From assembly GCA_026004875.1 (NCBI GenBank), contig BPJZ01000013.1, positions 1 through 64,000 of the forward strand: a DNA stretch of 64,000 bases. The letters run 5' to 3'. The notes below the pieces were generated by a model. The model did not search any database. It worked only from the letters and a program-made list of their open reading frames with translations, and was not told where the DNA came from. The position numbers and the translations under genes are program-made. This document shows positions 8,718 to 21,335 of this stretch, one piece after another (within the stretch, counting starts at the first letter, position 1; every line of letters begins with the position of its first letter). The stretch is from Candidatus Poribacteria bacterium (lineage in GTDB: Bacteria > Poribacteria > WGA-4E > GCA-2687025).

Positions 8718-11015
8718 ATGGTTGCAGGGAAGAGCTGGGCGGTGCTTCCTCCGTTCGATCCGACGGAGGGGACGGTCCTTCGGGAGCCAGAGGGCTCCGG
8801 CCCCGGTTACTGGGTTGGCGCGCCGACGGTGAGCTATGACGACGGGCTCTTTTATCTCTGCTACAGGGTGCGGCGTCCCCGCCCGGACCGGGGTGTTGAG
8901 AGCCGAATCGCCGTCAGCGAAGACGGCGTTCGATTTGAGGACCTTTTTGTGCTCCACAAGTCGGCGCTGGGAAGCGAGTCGGTCGAGCGGTGTTGTCTCT
9001 ATCGAACCGACGACGGCCTCTGGCACTACGTGGTCAGCTACGTAGACCCGGAGGATCGGCGGTGGCGGACCGACCGGCTTTGGGCGGAGCGTCCCGACGG
9101 CTTTGAGCCGTCTCGGCGGGAGCCGGTCTTCACCGGCCCTCGGATCGGCGTTGAGGGGGTCAAGGATCCGAACGTTTATCGAATCGGCGGGCTTTATTGG
9201 ATGCTGCTGAGCTATGCACCGCGGCCCCCTCGGCTCCCGGAGGAGGCCCACGCCACTGGAGATATTTACAACACCGGCGTGACCAAGTCGCACACCGGCC
9301 TGGCCACCAGCTCGGACGGGGTTCGCTGGGTGTGGGAAGGGGACATCCTCTCCCCGCCTGAGGAGGGATGGGACGCCTACGCCGCTCGACTGGGAACGCT
9401 GATCTACCTGCCTCCAGTCTTCTTAGGCCTTTACGATGGTTCCCGGAGCGTTGAGGAGAACTACGAAGAGCGCTGCGGGCTGGCGATCAGCTTCGACCTG
9501 CGCCGTTGGATTCGTGTGACGGTAGAGGGGCCGTGGGTGGTGGCGCCCGGTGGCTCTGGATCGGTGCGCTATGTGGACCTGCTCCCCGTCGGGGAGACGC
9601 TTTACGGCTATTACGAGATGGCGCGGCCCGACGGCTCGCACGAGCTGCGGGTCTTCAAGCGGCCCCTTCCCCAAGCGGGTGGGGAGTTGAAGAGCTCGAA
9701 TCGGTCCGATCGTTGGAGGGGGGAGAAAATGTACGAACCGCGCTGGGAGTCGTTGGACACTCGCCCTTGTCCCGATTGGTACGACGCGGCGAAGTTTGGG
9801 ATCTTCATCCACTGGGGGCTGTACTCCGTTCCGGCCTACGCTCCCAAAGGGCGCTATGCGGAGTGGTACTGGCACGCAATGCAGGACCGGAACGGAGAGA
9901 CGTGGAAGTTCCACGTGGACACCTATGGGGAGCGGTTCACCTATCAGGACTTCGTTCCTTACTTTGCTGCGGAGCTGTTCGATCCGGACGCCTGGGCAGC
10001 GCTTTTTGAGCGCTCCGGCGCCCAATATGTGGTGTTGACCTCAAAACATCACGACGGTTTTTGCCTATGGCCTAGCGCAGAGAGCTGGAACTGGAATAGC
10101 GTGGACGCTGGGCCTCATCGAGACCTGCTTGGAGACTTAACCGTTGCCGTTCGAAATCGCGGCTTGAAGATGGGCTTCTACTATTCGCTTTATGAGTGGT
10201 TTCATCCCCTCTACCGGAGCGACGTGGAGCGTTACGTTGCCGAACACATGCTGCCGCAGCTGCGCGACGCGGTGGAGCGTTATGCGCCCAGCCTGATCTT
10301 TGCCGATGGGGAATGGGAGCATCCTAGTCGGGTCTGGCGGAGCGAAGAGTTTTTGGCCTGGCTTTTCAACGACTCCCCCTGTCGGGACGAGGTGGTCGTC
10401 AACGACCGCTGGGGGAGCGACTGTCGAAGCGTTCACGGTGGCTACTACACGACGGAGTACGGCCACGTGGGGGGCGGAAAGTCGCTCGCTGAAGGGCATA
10501 AGTGGGAAGAGAATCGGGGCATCGGCGCCTCCTTTGGCTACAACCGGAACGAGACGGTGGAGGACTACGCGACGCCCGAGCAGTTGATCGCCCTGCTGGT
10601 GGATGTGGTCAGCCGGGGTGGAAACCTGCTCCTGAACGTCGGTCCCACCGCCGATGGGAGGATTCCGGAGATTCAGGCGGAGCGTTTGATTCAGATCGGT
10701 GAGTGGCTCTCCCATAACGGGGAGGCCATCTACGGCAGCCGTCCCTGGCGGGTCTCCGGCGAAGGAGAACGGGTCCGCTACACGACGCGGGACGGGGTCG
10801 TTTATGCGATCTGTGTAGGCTCTCCAGGTCGGGAGCTGGTTCTTTCGGAGCCGAAGCCGGTAAGCGTGGAGGCGTTCCAGGCGGAGTTGATCGGACACGG
10901 GGAGCCGTTAGCTTGGCTTCACTCCGGCGGAAAGCTGAGGATTCAGGTTCCTCCGATCCTTCCCGACTTTCCGGTTCGCTACGCCTATGTCTTCAAGCTG
11001 GTGGGCGTTCAGTAG
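8718..11015 (+). CDS. Glycosidase-type beta-propeller fused to GH29 alpha-L-fucosidase
   Basis: A single clean 765-residue ORF. Residues 1-330 resemble a five-bladed glycosidase propeller (GH43/GH32/GH130-like): YWVGAPTVSYDDGLFYLCYR, GVKDPNVYRIGGLYWMLLSY, and repeated 'SDGVRW' and 'DG-L-Y' blades. Residues 338-765 are a complete GH29 alpha-L-fucosidase: WYDAAKFGIFIHWGLYSVPA, LTSKHHDGFCLW, and LIFADGEWE, whose Asp530 corresponds to the GH29 nucleophile. The C-terminus carries NLLLNVGPTADGRIPE and a small beta domain. GH29 enzymes release terminal L-fucose from glycans. No signal peptide is seen, so it probably acts in the cytoplasm. An SD-like GGAGGGGGGAG lies 5 bases before ATG 9729 (Met338), so the fucosidase may also be made alone, or two genes may have been joined. 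Start ATG 8718 follows GGGAGGGAGA. Confidence 0.85.
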   Translation: MVAGKSWAVLPPFDPTEGTVLREPEGSGPGYWVGAPTVSYDDGLFYLCYRVRRPRPDRGVESRIAVSEDGVRFEDLFVLHKSALGSESVERCCLYRTDDGLWHYVVSYVDPEDRRWRTDRLWAERPDGFEPSRREPVFTGPRIGVEGVKDPNVYRIGGLYWMLLSYAPRPPRLPEEAHATGDIYNTGVTKSHTGLATSSDGVRWVWEGDILSPPEEGWDAYAARLGTLIYLPPVFLGLYDGSRSVEENYEERCGLAISFDLRRWIRVTVEGPWVVAPGGSGSVRYVDLLPVGETLYGYYEMARPDGSHELRVFKRPLPQAGGELKSSNRSDRWRGEKMYEPRWESLDTRPCPDWYDAAKFGIFIHWGLYSVPAYAPKGRYAEWYWHAMQDRNGETWKFHVDTYGERFTYQDFVPYFAAELFDPDAWAALFERSGAQYVVLTSKHHDGFCLWPSAESWNWNSVDAGPHRDLLGDLTVAVRNRGLKMGFYYSLYEWFHPLYRSDVERYVAEHMLPQLRDAVERYAPSLIFADGEWEHPSRVWRSEEFLAWLFNDSPCRDEVVVNDRWGSDCRSVHGGYYTTEYGHVGGGKSLAEGHKWEENRGIGASFGYNRNETVEDYATPEQLIALLVDVVSRGGNLLLNVGPTADGRIPEIQAERLIQIGEWLSHNGEAIYGSRPWRVSGEGERVRYTTRDGVVYAICVGSPGRELVLSEPKPVSVEAFQAELIGHGEPLAWLHSGGKLRIQVPPILPDFPVRYAYVFKLVGVQ

Positions 11016-11588
11016 CCGGCGGGGGCTTCTTGGGCCGTCTGGAAGAAGGAGACGGCGGTCTCGCCGTAGTCCTCAACGCGAAAGCGTACCAGCGGGCCGT
11101 AGCGATCCCCCGGGGGTCGGGCGTCGGGCGTGCTCGACGACGACAATCGTCTCTGGCGTCAGGATGGGCGCGGTGATCCCCAGCGTCTGGAGGGTTTCGT
11201 GGGCCAGCGTGGACTGGTAAGGGGGATCGAGGAAGATCAGATCAAAGACGGTTCCCTGCTGAGCAAACTGCTCGATCTGTCGAATGGCATCGCCGCAGAC
11301 TACCCAGGCGCTTTCTCGAGGGACGCCAAGTGCCTGGAGGTTCTCGCGAAGCTGCTGGGCCTGGGCGGGATTCTTTTCCACAAAGCAGACGAAGGCCGCC
11401 CCTCGACTGAGTGCCTCCAGGCCTAAGCTACCCGTTCCGGCGTACAGGTCTAGGACGCGGGCCTTGTGAATTCGGTGGCGGAGGATTGCAAAGACCGACT
11501 CGCGAACTCGATCCGAGGTGGGCCGGACGGCGCTCCCTTTTGGTCGGCGGAGCCGTCGGCCTCCATAGCGACCCGCGACGATCCGCAT
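11009..11588 (-). CDS. rsmD: 16S rRNA (guanine966-N2)-methyltransferase RsmD, 3' frameshift
   Basis: Methylates G966 of 16S rRNA in the assembled 30S particle using SAM. It opens with MRIVAGRYGGRRLRRPKG, typical of RsmD, and has SAM motif I LDLYAGTGSLGLEALSRGA and the catalytic DPPY in FDLIFLDPPYQ. As sequenced it stops at 11073 after EHARRPTPGGSL. One base removed in the C5G5 run at 11106-11115 gives GDRYGPLVRFRVEDYGETAV and an end at 11009, the normal length and the normal C-terminus. The restored stop lies next to that of the convergent GH29 gene. It follows the dehydrogenase gene by 46 bp on the same strand and sits close to the rRNA operon whose product it modifies. Confidence 0.9.
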
Positions 11589-11634
11589 TGTTTGGTGACT
11601 CCTCCTGGTTTTAGTTTTCGGAGAGAGGAACGCA

Positions 11635-12600
11635 CTACTGAAAGTGTATGATGACCCTTGATGGCCCCGTCTCGGCGTCCGGTGAAGAGCTCGAACCCCT
11701 TTTGGATCTCCGCTTCGGTGAACTGGAGCTCGTGGGTGATCAGCGGGCGCACGTCCAGCCGGCCTTGGTGGATGAACTCCATGGCGAGGGGAAAGTCCAC
11801 TTGGGGTTCCGGGTTGACCGATCCGATCAGGGTGAGATTTTTAAAGAACAGGTCTTGATAGGGGATCGTCTCGTTGGGCCGGTCGGGGACGCCGAAGCCG
11901 AGGACCGTTCCCCCTTGGCGGGCCAGGGCGATGGCGAGGTCCAGGGCGATCTCTTGGTGGCCGACGGCCTCGATCACCAGGTCGGCCATCTTGCCGTGGG
12001 TGATCCGGGCGACGGCGGCGACGGGGTCCTCCCGATCGGGGTTGACGCGGTGGGTAGTGCCCATCCGTTCGGAGGCGGCCCAGCCGTTCTGGGATCCGCT
12101 CGATACCGATGATCCGCTTGGCGCCCAGGTTGCGGGCGGCGGCAGCTAAGAGGAGCCCCATCGGCCCTTGTCCGACGATGGCGACGTCCCAGTTAAGGAG
12201 ATTGGGGAGCTTTCGGAGGGCGTAGAGAGCGGTGCCGAGGGGCTGGGCCATCAGCAGCTCGTTGGAGAATCGGCCCTCGGGAAGGGGGACGGTCCGTTCG
12301 GCGGGGGGTGGCAAAGAGTTCGGCGAATCCGCGTTGTTCCAGAGGGACGGCGAGGACGCGGTCGCCGGGGCTTCGGAGAGGGCTTCTTGAGGCAAGGACG
12401 GTTCCCAGGCACTCGTGGAGGGAGAGTCCAGGGTCCAAGGGGGTGCCGTGGACTCCCAAAAAGTAAGGACTGTCGCTGCCGCAGATGCATCCGCGTTCGA
12501 CCTGGACCAGCACCCAGCCGGAGGGGAGGTCCTGAGGGCGGGGGTCGGGGAGGGAGACGATTCGGAGCGTCTGAGGGGCAACGATTTGGGCGGCGCGCAC
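11635..12600 (-). CDS. Zinc-type medium-chain dehydrogenase (MDR), frameshifted
   Basis: NAD(P)-dependent alcohol or polyol dehydrogenase-like protein. Start GTG 12600 is preceded by AGGAGAGG. The N-terminus RAAQIVAPQTLRIVSLPDP leads to the catalytic-zinc region ERGCICGSD and LSLHECLGTV (usually GHE), then DRVLAVPLEQRGFAELF, the Rossmann motif VGQGPMGLLLAAAARNLGA, and DLVIEAVGHQEIALDLAIAL, ending FTGRRDGAIKVIIHFQ. Shifts near 12395, 12085 and 11655 interrupt an otherwise continuous protein of about 320 residues. I do not see the four-Cys structural zinc loop, so it may be one of the shorter MDR types. The substrate is unknown. Neighbours (rsmD downstream, rRNA operon divergently upstream) give no pathway clue. 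Confidence 0.75.
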
Positions 12601-12648
12601 GGGACCTCTCCTGTTTGCGGTTTTTCGGTTCGATTCGGTTTGGTGCTC

Positions 12649-12678
12649 TTGCCTGAGGGTTGGAGCTCGTTTTATACT
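12649..12678 (+). promoter_or_regulatory. Upstream rRNA promoter candidate P1
   Basis: TTGCCT (12649-12654), an 18-bp spacer and TATACT (12673-12678) form a sigma70-type promoter 110 bp above a second, better one. The same AT-rich patch on the other strand (TAGTAT with TTGCCG 18 bp away) could serve the divergent dehydrogenase gene. Confidence 0.45.
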
Positions 12679-12758
12679 ATGACGTGCCGACGGACGGCGG
12701 CAAGCGGTCTGGTCGGCGCCGCCTGGAGGGGCGGGGAGAAAAATTTGATGAGATTCCC

Positions 12759-12787
12759 TTGACGACCTCTGGGCGGGGTGATATACT
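12759..12787 (+). promoter_or_regulatory. Main rRNA promoter candidate P2
   Basis: TTGACG (12759-12764), an exact 17-bp spacer and TATACT (12782-12787) make a near-consensus sigma70 promoter about 270 bp before the 16S gene. The discriminator that follows (GATCTTTGCC) leads into the leader. It is the strongest promoter-like site in the window. Confidence 0.7.
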
Positions 12788-12793
12788 GATCTT

Positions 12794-13059
12794 TGCCGAC
12801 GCGAACAGCGGAACCGACCGGTGATGGCGTCGGTCCCATTCGTGGAGAGGCTTGTGCGGAGGCACGAGCCGGGATCAGCAGTGATCTTTTGACAAGTGAA
12901 TAGCCTGAGAGAGACCAAGAGGATGCTTGGCGTCGGGCGGCTTCCGGGACGGGGCCGTTGCTGAGGGTTTAGCCAAGCATCAGCCGAGCGGCTAGTTCCG
13001 CCTGGTGATGCTGGTATCAGTTTTGCCCAAGCTCGTGAGAGCGGAGGGCAATCGTCTTC
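12794..13059 (+). other. rRNA operon leader region
   Basis: Transcribed leader between P2 and the 16S start. It holds a boxA-like site (12882-12895) and an inverted repeat GATGCTTGGC (12922-12931) / GCCAAGCATC (12972-12981) that would form a long stem with a 40-base interior. It ends in a GC-rich stretch likely to pair with the sequence 3' of 16S for RNase III processing. No protein gene is present here. Confidence 0.6.
12882..12895 (+). promoter_or_regulatory. boxA antitermination site (leader copy)
   Basis: TGATCTTTTGACAA resembles the rRNA boxA (TGCTCTTTAACAA in E. coli) bound by NusB-NusE to keep RNA polymerase processive. It has one T more than the spacer copy at 14905. Confidence 0.6.
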
Positions 13060-14616
<1,557 letters not shown>

Positions 14617-14707
14617 TGTCAACGGCTCCTCTCAGGAGGGCCGGCGCCGGCTCCTGCTGGTCTCCTCAGGCTATTCCTCCCGAATGGGCGCATTCCTCGC
14701 GAGAGAC

Positions 14708-14784
14708 GGGTCCGTAGCTCAGGTGGTGAGAGCGTACGCCTGATAAGCGTGAGGTCGGTGGTTCAAGTCCACCCGGGCCCACCA
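14708..14784 (+). tRNA. tRNA-Ile (GAT)
   Basis: 77-nt cloverleaf in the 16S-23S spacer. The acceptor arm GGGTCCG pairs with CGGGCCC, the anticodon loop CTGATAA carries GAT, and the T-arm loop is TTCAAGT. The 3' CCA is encoded (14782-14784). Confidence 0.95.
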
Positions 14785-14798
14785 GTTTGTCCGATCGC

Positions 14799-14871
14799 GG
14801 GGATGTAGCTCAGCTGGGAGAGCATCTGCTTTGCAAGCAGAGGGTCAGCGGTTCGAGTCCGCTCATCTCCA
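14799..14871 (+). tRNA. tRNA-Ala (TGC)
   Basis: 73-nt cloverleaf 14 bases after tRNA-Ile. The acceptor arm GGGGATG pairs with CATCTCC, the anticodon loop TTTGCAA carries TGC, and the T-arm loop is TTCGAGT. Unlike its neighbour it does not encode a 3' CCA (the genome reads ACCCG), so CCA must be added by nucleotidyltransferase. Confidence 0.95.
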
Positions 14872-14904
14872 CCCGGCTTTTCAGTTTCCGTCGCCCGACG
14901 GAAG

Positions 14905-14917
14905 TGATCTTTGACAA
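14905..14917 (+). promoter_or_regulatory. boxA antitermination site (spacer copy)
   Basis: TGATCTTTGACAA, followed by TTGAAT, lies 80 bases before 23S and nearly repeats the leader site at 12882. A boxA in both leader and spacer is the usual layout for antitermination across 16S and 23S. Confidence 0.6.
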
Positions 14918-14996
14918 TTGAATCGCGGAAGGTTTCGTCGAAGCGCGCCTGAGCGTGCCGACGCAGACCTGTTAAGGTAGGACCGGCTGAAGGCGT

Positions 14997-17852
<2,856 letters not shown>

Positions 17853-17978
17853 TCCTATCCTTCTTCCGGTCCAACACGCGACGGACCGCTCCCAGCCGCG
17901 CTGAGGCGAAACCTCCGCGATCAATTGTCAGACATCTGCTTCCTCCACGACGACGGAATTCAGTTTCCCAGTTTGTGG

Positions 17979-18095
17979 CTTCGGTGAGGATAGCGGAGAG
18001 GAAACACCCGTTCCCATTCCGAACACGGCAGTTAAGCTCTCCGACGCCGATGATACTGCGCGGGCAACTGCGCGGGAAAGTAGGTATCGCCGAGG
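17979..18095 (+). rRNA. rrf: 5S ribosomal RNA
   Basis: About 117 nt, 126 bases after 23S. Helix I pairs CTTCGGTGA (17979-17987) with TCGCCGAGG (18087-18095). Internal hallmarks are CCCGTTCCCATTCCGAACAC and GAAAGTAGGTATCGCC. Confidence 0.93.
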
Positions 18096-18109
18096 CCACT
18101 TCAATTCCC

Positions 18110-18137
18110 AAGGCCCGCCTTTTGGACGGGCCTTTTT
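18110..18137 (+). terminator. rRNA operon terminator
   Basis: AAGGCCCGCC / GGACGGGCCTT hairpin with a TTTT loop and one bulged A, followed by TTTTT. It lies 14 bases after 5S and is a textbook intrinsic terminator. It sits only 18 bases before the next start codon. Confidence 0.9.
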
Positions 18138-18155
18138 CTCTATCCGACAACGCCC

Positions 18156-19010
18156 ATGAGCCCAGAGATCATCACCTCCAAGGCAAACCCCAAGGTCCGG
18201 GAGCTCCGAAAGCTCCTCCGAAGGAAAAAGTACCGCCAGGAGGGAGGACGGTTCCTCGCCGAGGGCGCCCAGGCGATCGCTATCGCCCGCCAGCACGGCT
18301 GGAAGCCGCTGACTCTGGTCTACTCCCCAGAGCGACTTCACTCCCCCCTGGCGCGGGCTATAGTCCTGGAAACGCCGGAGCGGTTTCGGCTCCCCCTCTC
18401 CCCTAGCGTCTTTGAAACGCTCTCCGAGCGCGATAACCCGCCGGAGCTGATCGGCGTCTTCGCGGTCCCTCCAGACGACCTGGACCGAATCCCGGTCCGG
18501 GAGTCGGCGCTGCTGCTCCTGCTGGATCGCATTCGCGACCCCGGAAACCTCGGAGCGATTATCCGCTCGGCAGATGCCCTCGGTGCCCAAGGGGTCGTTC
18601 TTTACGGCGACTCGGTGGATCCTTATCATCCCCAGTCGGTGCGGGCGACGATGGGGTCCCTCTTTGCCGTTCCGGTGGTGCATCTTCGGGAGTATCTCCC
18701 CTTAAAGGAGTGGGTCGAACGGCTCCGGGCCGCCTGTCCCCAGCTCCAGCTGGTCGGTGCCGATCCTCATTCGGGCAGGCCTCCAGAGGAGATGGACGGC
18801 ACTCAACCGACCCTCCTTGTTATCGGCAACGAACAAAAAGGTCTCTCTCCGGAACTGCTCCAACTCTGTGACCTCAGGGTCACCATTCCGATGGTCGGCG
18901 CCGCCGAATCGCTCAACACCGCCGTCGCCGCTTCGATCCTCCTCTATGAGATCGCGCGACAGCGGAGGGTCGCTTCTCAGGGATCGATCTCGGGGGCCTC
19001 TGCGCCATGA
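18156..19010 (+). CDS. TrmH/SpoU-family RNA 2'-O-methyltransferase
   Basis: SAM-dependent knotted methyltransferase of 284 residues that would methylate a ribose in rRNA or tRNA. An N-terminal substrate-binding domain (SKANPKVRELRKLLRRKKYR, typical of the group) leads to the SPOUT domain: motif I LLLLDRIRDPGNLGAIIRSA, motif II LLVIGNEQKGLSPEL, motif III IPMVGAAESLNTAVAASILL. It resembles YsgA/RlmB relatives; the target nucleotide is not predictable. No Shine-Dalgarno is visible before ATG 18156, and the rRNA terminator ends 18 bases upstream. Its stop overlaps the next start (ATGA at 19007), so it is translationally coupled to the cyclase gene. Confidence 0.92.
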   Translation: MSPEIITSKANPKVRELRKLLRRKKYRQEGGRFLAEGAQAIAIARQHGWKPLTLVYSPERLHSPLARAIVLETPERFRLPLSPSVFETLSERDNPPELIGVFAVPPDDLDRIPVRESALLLLLDRIRDPGNLGAIIRSADALGAQGVVLYGDSVDPYHPQSVRATMGSLFAVPVVHLREYLPLKEWVERLRAACPQLQLVGADPHSGRPPEEMDGTQPTLLVIGNEQKGLSPELLQLCDLRVTIPMVGAAESLNTAVAASILLYEIARQRRVASQGSISGASAP

Positions 19011-20664
19011 ATCCCGAAGCGATCGCCGCTGCGCGAACTCGCGCCCGCGAGGGGCTCCTCCAGATTCAGCGGCCCGACGGCCGCTGGGAAGGACAGCTCT
19101 CCTCCAATCTGTACCCGACGCTGGCCGTCCTGGCGCTCCGGCACCTGGAGGGGGAGCCGCTGGACGCCGCCGCCCTGGAATGGCTTCGCGCCTGGCAGCT
19201 CCCGGACGGGAGGTTCCCGCTCGACCCGGAGAGGCCTTCCGGACGACGAAGCCACCCGGTCTCGCCCGCGTCGTTCTCAGACGCTTACGCGCCACACGGT
19301 GACCCGGACCCTCAGCGTTCTGGCGCTCCTCGATCGGATCCCCCTCCGCGACTGGAACCACTGGATTCCCCAGCTCTTTGGCGCCCTGCTGGGCCTGCGC
19401 GAGGTGGGAGGCCTTCGTTCCCCGTGGGGCCGCGGCGCGGATGGGGGTCGTTCTGGGGCGGCTCTCGCGTTACCTACCGCGGGCGCTGTTCTCTCGCATC
19501 AAGCCGCCGATCCGATATGCACCGCCGGTGGACCTGTTCTTCACGCCCGCCTTTGGGCAGCTGTTCCCGGCGGAGCAGTATACTCTAGCGCCCGTCTTTT
19601 ACCTAATCGAGCAGCACACCTCCCGTCGGGAGCGGGTTCTTGAGGAGCTGATCGAGTGGATCCTCGCTCGGCAGGACAGCGAGGGGAGCTGGTTTTCGGT
19701 GAACTTCATCACTGCGCTCGCGACGCTGGCGCTTCGGGCCGCCATGGAGGCGACCCCCCGACCTCGGCTCGATCGGGCCTATGCACGCGCCCGAGAATGG
19801 CTAGAGCAAACGCGAAATCCGGACGGGGGCCATCGCGAGGCGGCCGACCTGAACGTCTGGGACACCGCTCTCTCAGTCTTGGCGCTGTTGCGGTCGGGGA
19901 TGCCGGCTCGGTCGGCGCCGATTCGACGGGCAACCGACTGGTTGGTCTCCGTTCAGAACCTCGACGGTGGATGGGCCTTCCACGGCCGCCGCGCAAGCGA
20001 CCTTCTCTCCGACGCGGACGACACGGCGTTGGCCACCTGGGCGCTCCTGGAAACGGGCCGTCATCCGGTGGCCGCCGGGCGCGGCGTCGCCTGGCTGGCC
20101 GATCATCAGGGAAAGGACGGGAGCTGGGCGACCTATCGGCCCGGCGTCGGCGATGTGGGATGCGTTAGCGTAACGGCGCGGGCGATCCAGGTGCTGGCTC
20201 AAGTCGGCGAGCGACGGCGGGCGGAACGTGGCCTGCGCTGGCTCCGGCGTGTCCAGGCCAACGATGGCTCCTGGGACGACCTCTGGTTGGCCCGACGCAC
20301 TTACGGAACCGCCATGGCGCTCATCGCTATGGCCCGACTGGACGCCTTCGACCGGCGAACGGTCGAGCGAGGGATTCAATGGCTCCTGAAGCATCAACGC
20401 CCCGACGGCGGATGGGGAGAAACCCAGCGCGGAGAACCGCGAAGCTCAACCGCAGAGCAGACCGCCTTTGCCGTTCGGGCTCTCCTTGCCTGGGGGAGAA
20501 GCGCCGACCGAGGCCTGGAATGGCTCCTGAAGCATCAACGCCCCGACGGCGGATGGGACCCCGCCCCGATCGGGATCTATTGGGAGGTGATCGGCGGGTA
20601 CGCGAACCCGATCAACGGATGGGTCTTCCCTCTGCTGGCGCTCTCGGAGGAGCCGGAGGGATGA
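19007..20664 (+). CDS. Squalene-hopene-type (class II) terpene cyclase, frameshifted N-terminal part
   Basis: Membrane-associated alpha-barrel cyclase that protonates squalene or a related polyprenoid. The protonating motif DXDDTA is present as SDADDTALATWALL near 20007. Several QW-type repeats are visible: QRPDGRW, QLPDGRF, QDSEGSW, QNLDGGW, QANDGSW and HQRPDGGW (twice). Residues 1-80 read from ATG 19007; shifts between 19240 and 19440 lead through RTLSVLALLDRIPLRDWNHW to RLSRYLPRALFSRIKPP, and then one frame to the stop. At about 550 residues it is shorter than classical squalene-hopene cyclases (about 630). It is coupled by ATGA to the methyltransferase before and the glycosyltransferase after. 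The product (hopene or another triterpene) is inference. Confidence 0.85.
20378..20416 (+). repeat. 39-bp direct repeat, copy 1
   Basis: Identical to 20519-20557, 141 bp (47 codons) downstream and in frame. It encodes WLLKHQRPDGGW, a QW motif of the terpene cyclase. Identity at third positions indicates recent duplication or gene conversion. Confidence 0.9.
20519..20557 (+). repeat. 39-bp direct repeat, copy 2
   Basis: Second identical copy of the 20378-20416 repeat inside the terpene cyclase gene, encoding the last QW-type motif before the C-terminus. Confidence 0.9.
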
Positions 20665-21335
20665 TCACCGTTATCGTGCCGGTCCTCAACGAGGCCACCG
20701 TCTTGGAGTTGAACCTGCGTCGGCTGATCGAAACGCAGCCGCCCCATGAGCGAATCATCGTGGACGGCGGCAGCACCGACGAGACACCGGAGATCGCCGC
20801 ACGGCTGGGAAAGCTGATCCGAAGCCCACGGGGGCGAGCCATCCAAATGAACCGCGGAGCTAAACTCGCCCAAGGGGAGGTGCTCCTCTTCCTTCACGCG
20901 GACACCTGGTTGGAGCCGGGCGCGTTGGAGGCGGTAGCCCAGGCCGTCGCCAAGGGATACGTCGGCGGAACCTTCTCTCAGACCATCGAGGGAAGCCATC
21001 CGCTCTATCGGTGGATCGAGCGGGCCGGGAACTGGCGGGCGCGATTCTGCCGGCTATTCTACGGCGATGCGGGGATATTCGTTCGTCGGGAGGTGTTCGA
21101 GCAGATCGGTGGGTTCCCGGAGGTGCCGGTCGGCGAGGAGTTCGAGTTTTCGCGGCGGCTGCGCCGAGCCGGTCGGACCGTTCTCCTGCCGGTGAGGATT
21201 CATATCTCGGCGCGGCGCTGGGAGCAGGAAGGGATCGTCCGGAGGACGCTCAAGAACTGGTGGATCACCCTGCTCTACCATCTCGGCGTGCCGCCGGAAC
21301 GGCTCGCCCGCTACTACGACCCGTCTGTCCGTTAG
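20661..21335 (+). CDS. Family 2 glycosyltransferase (TIGR04283-like)
   Basis: GT-A fold transferase of 224 residues: ITVIVPVLNEATVLELNLRR, IIVDGGSTDETPEIA, nucleotide-binding VLLFLHADTW (DXD-like HAD), YGDAGIFVRREVFEQIGGFP and EEFEFSRRLRRAGR. It resembles the TIGR04283 family, whose substrates are mostly unknown. The ATG at 20661 overlaps the cyclase stop by ATGA, so the two are translated together. This makes glycosylation of a hopanoid-like lipid plausible (inference). No membrane helix is evident apart from a hydrophobic stretch WWITLLYHLGV near the C-terminus that could dock to the membrane. Its stop overlaps that of the convergent transporter gene. Confidence 0.88.
   Translation: MITVIVPVLNEATVLELNLRRLIETQPPHERIIVDGGSTDETPEIAARLGKLIRSPRGRAIQMNRGAKLAQGEVLLFLHADTWLEPGALEAVAQAVAKGYVGGTFSQTIEGSHPLYRWIERAGNWRARFCRLFYGDAGIFVRREVFEQIGGFPEVPVGEEFEFSRRLRRAGRTVLLPVRIHISARRWEQEGIVRRTLKNWWITLLYHLGVPPERLARYYDPSVR

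Noticed and set aside
20378..20557. 39-bp repeats as a mobile element or CRISPR unit
   Set aside because: Only two copies, in frame, within one coding sequence, each encoding a known QW motif.
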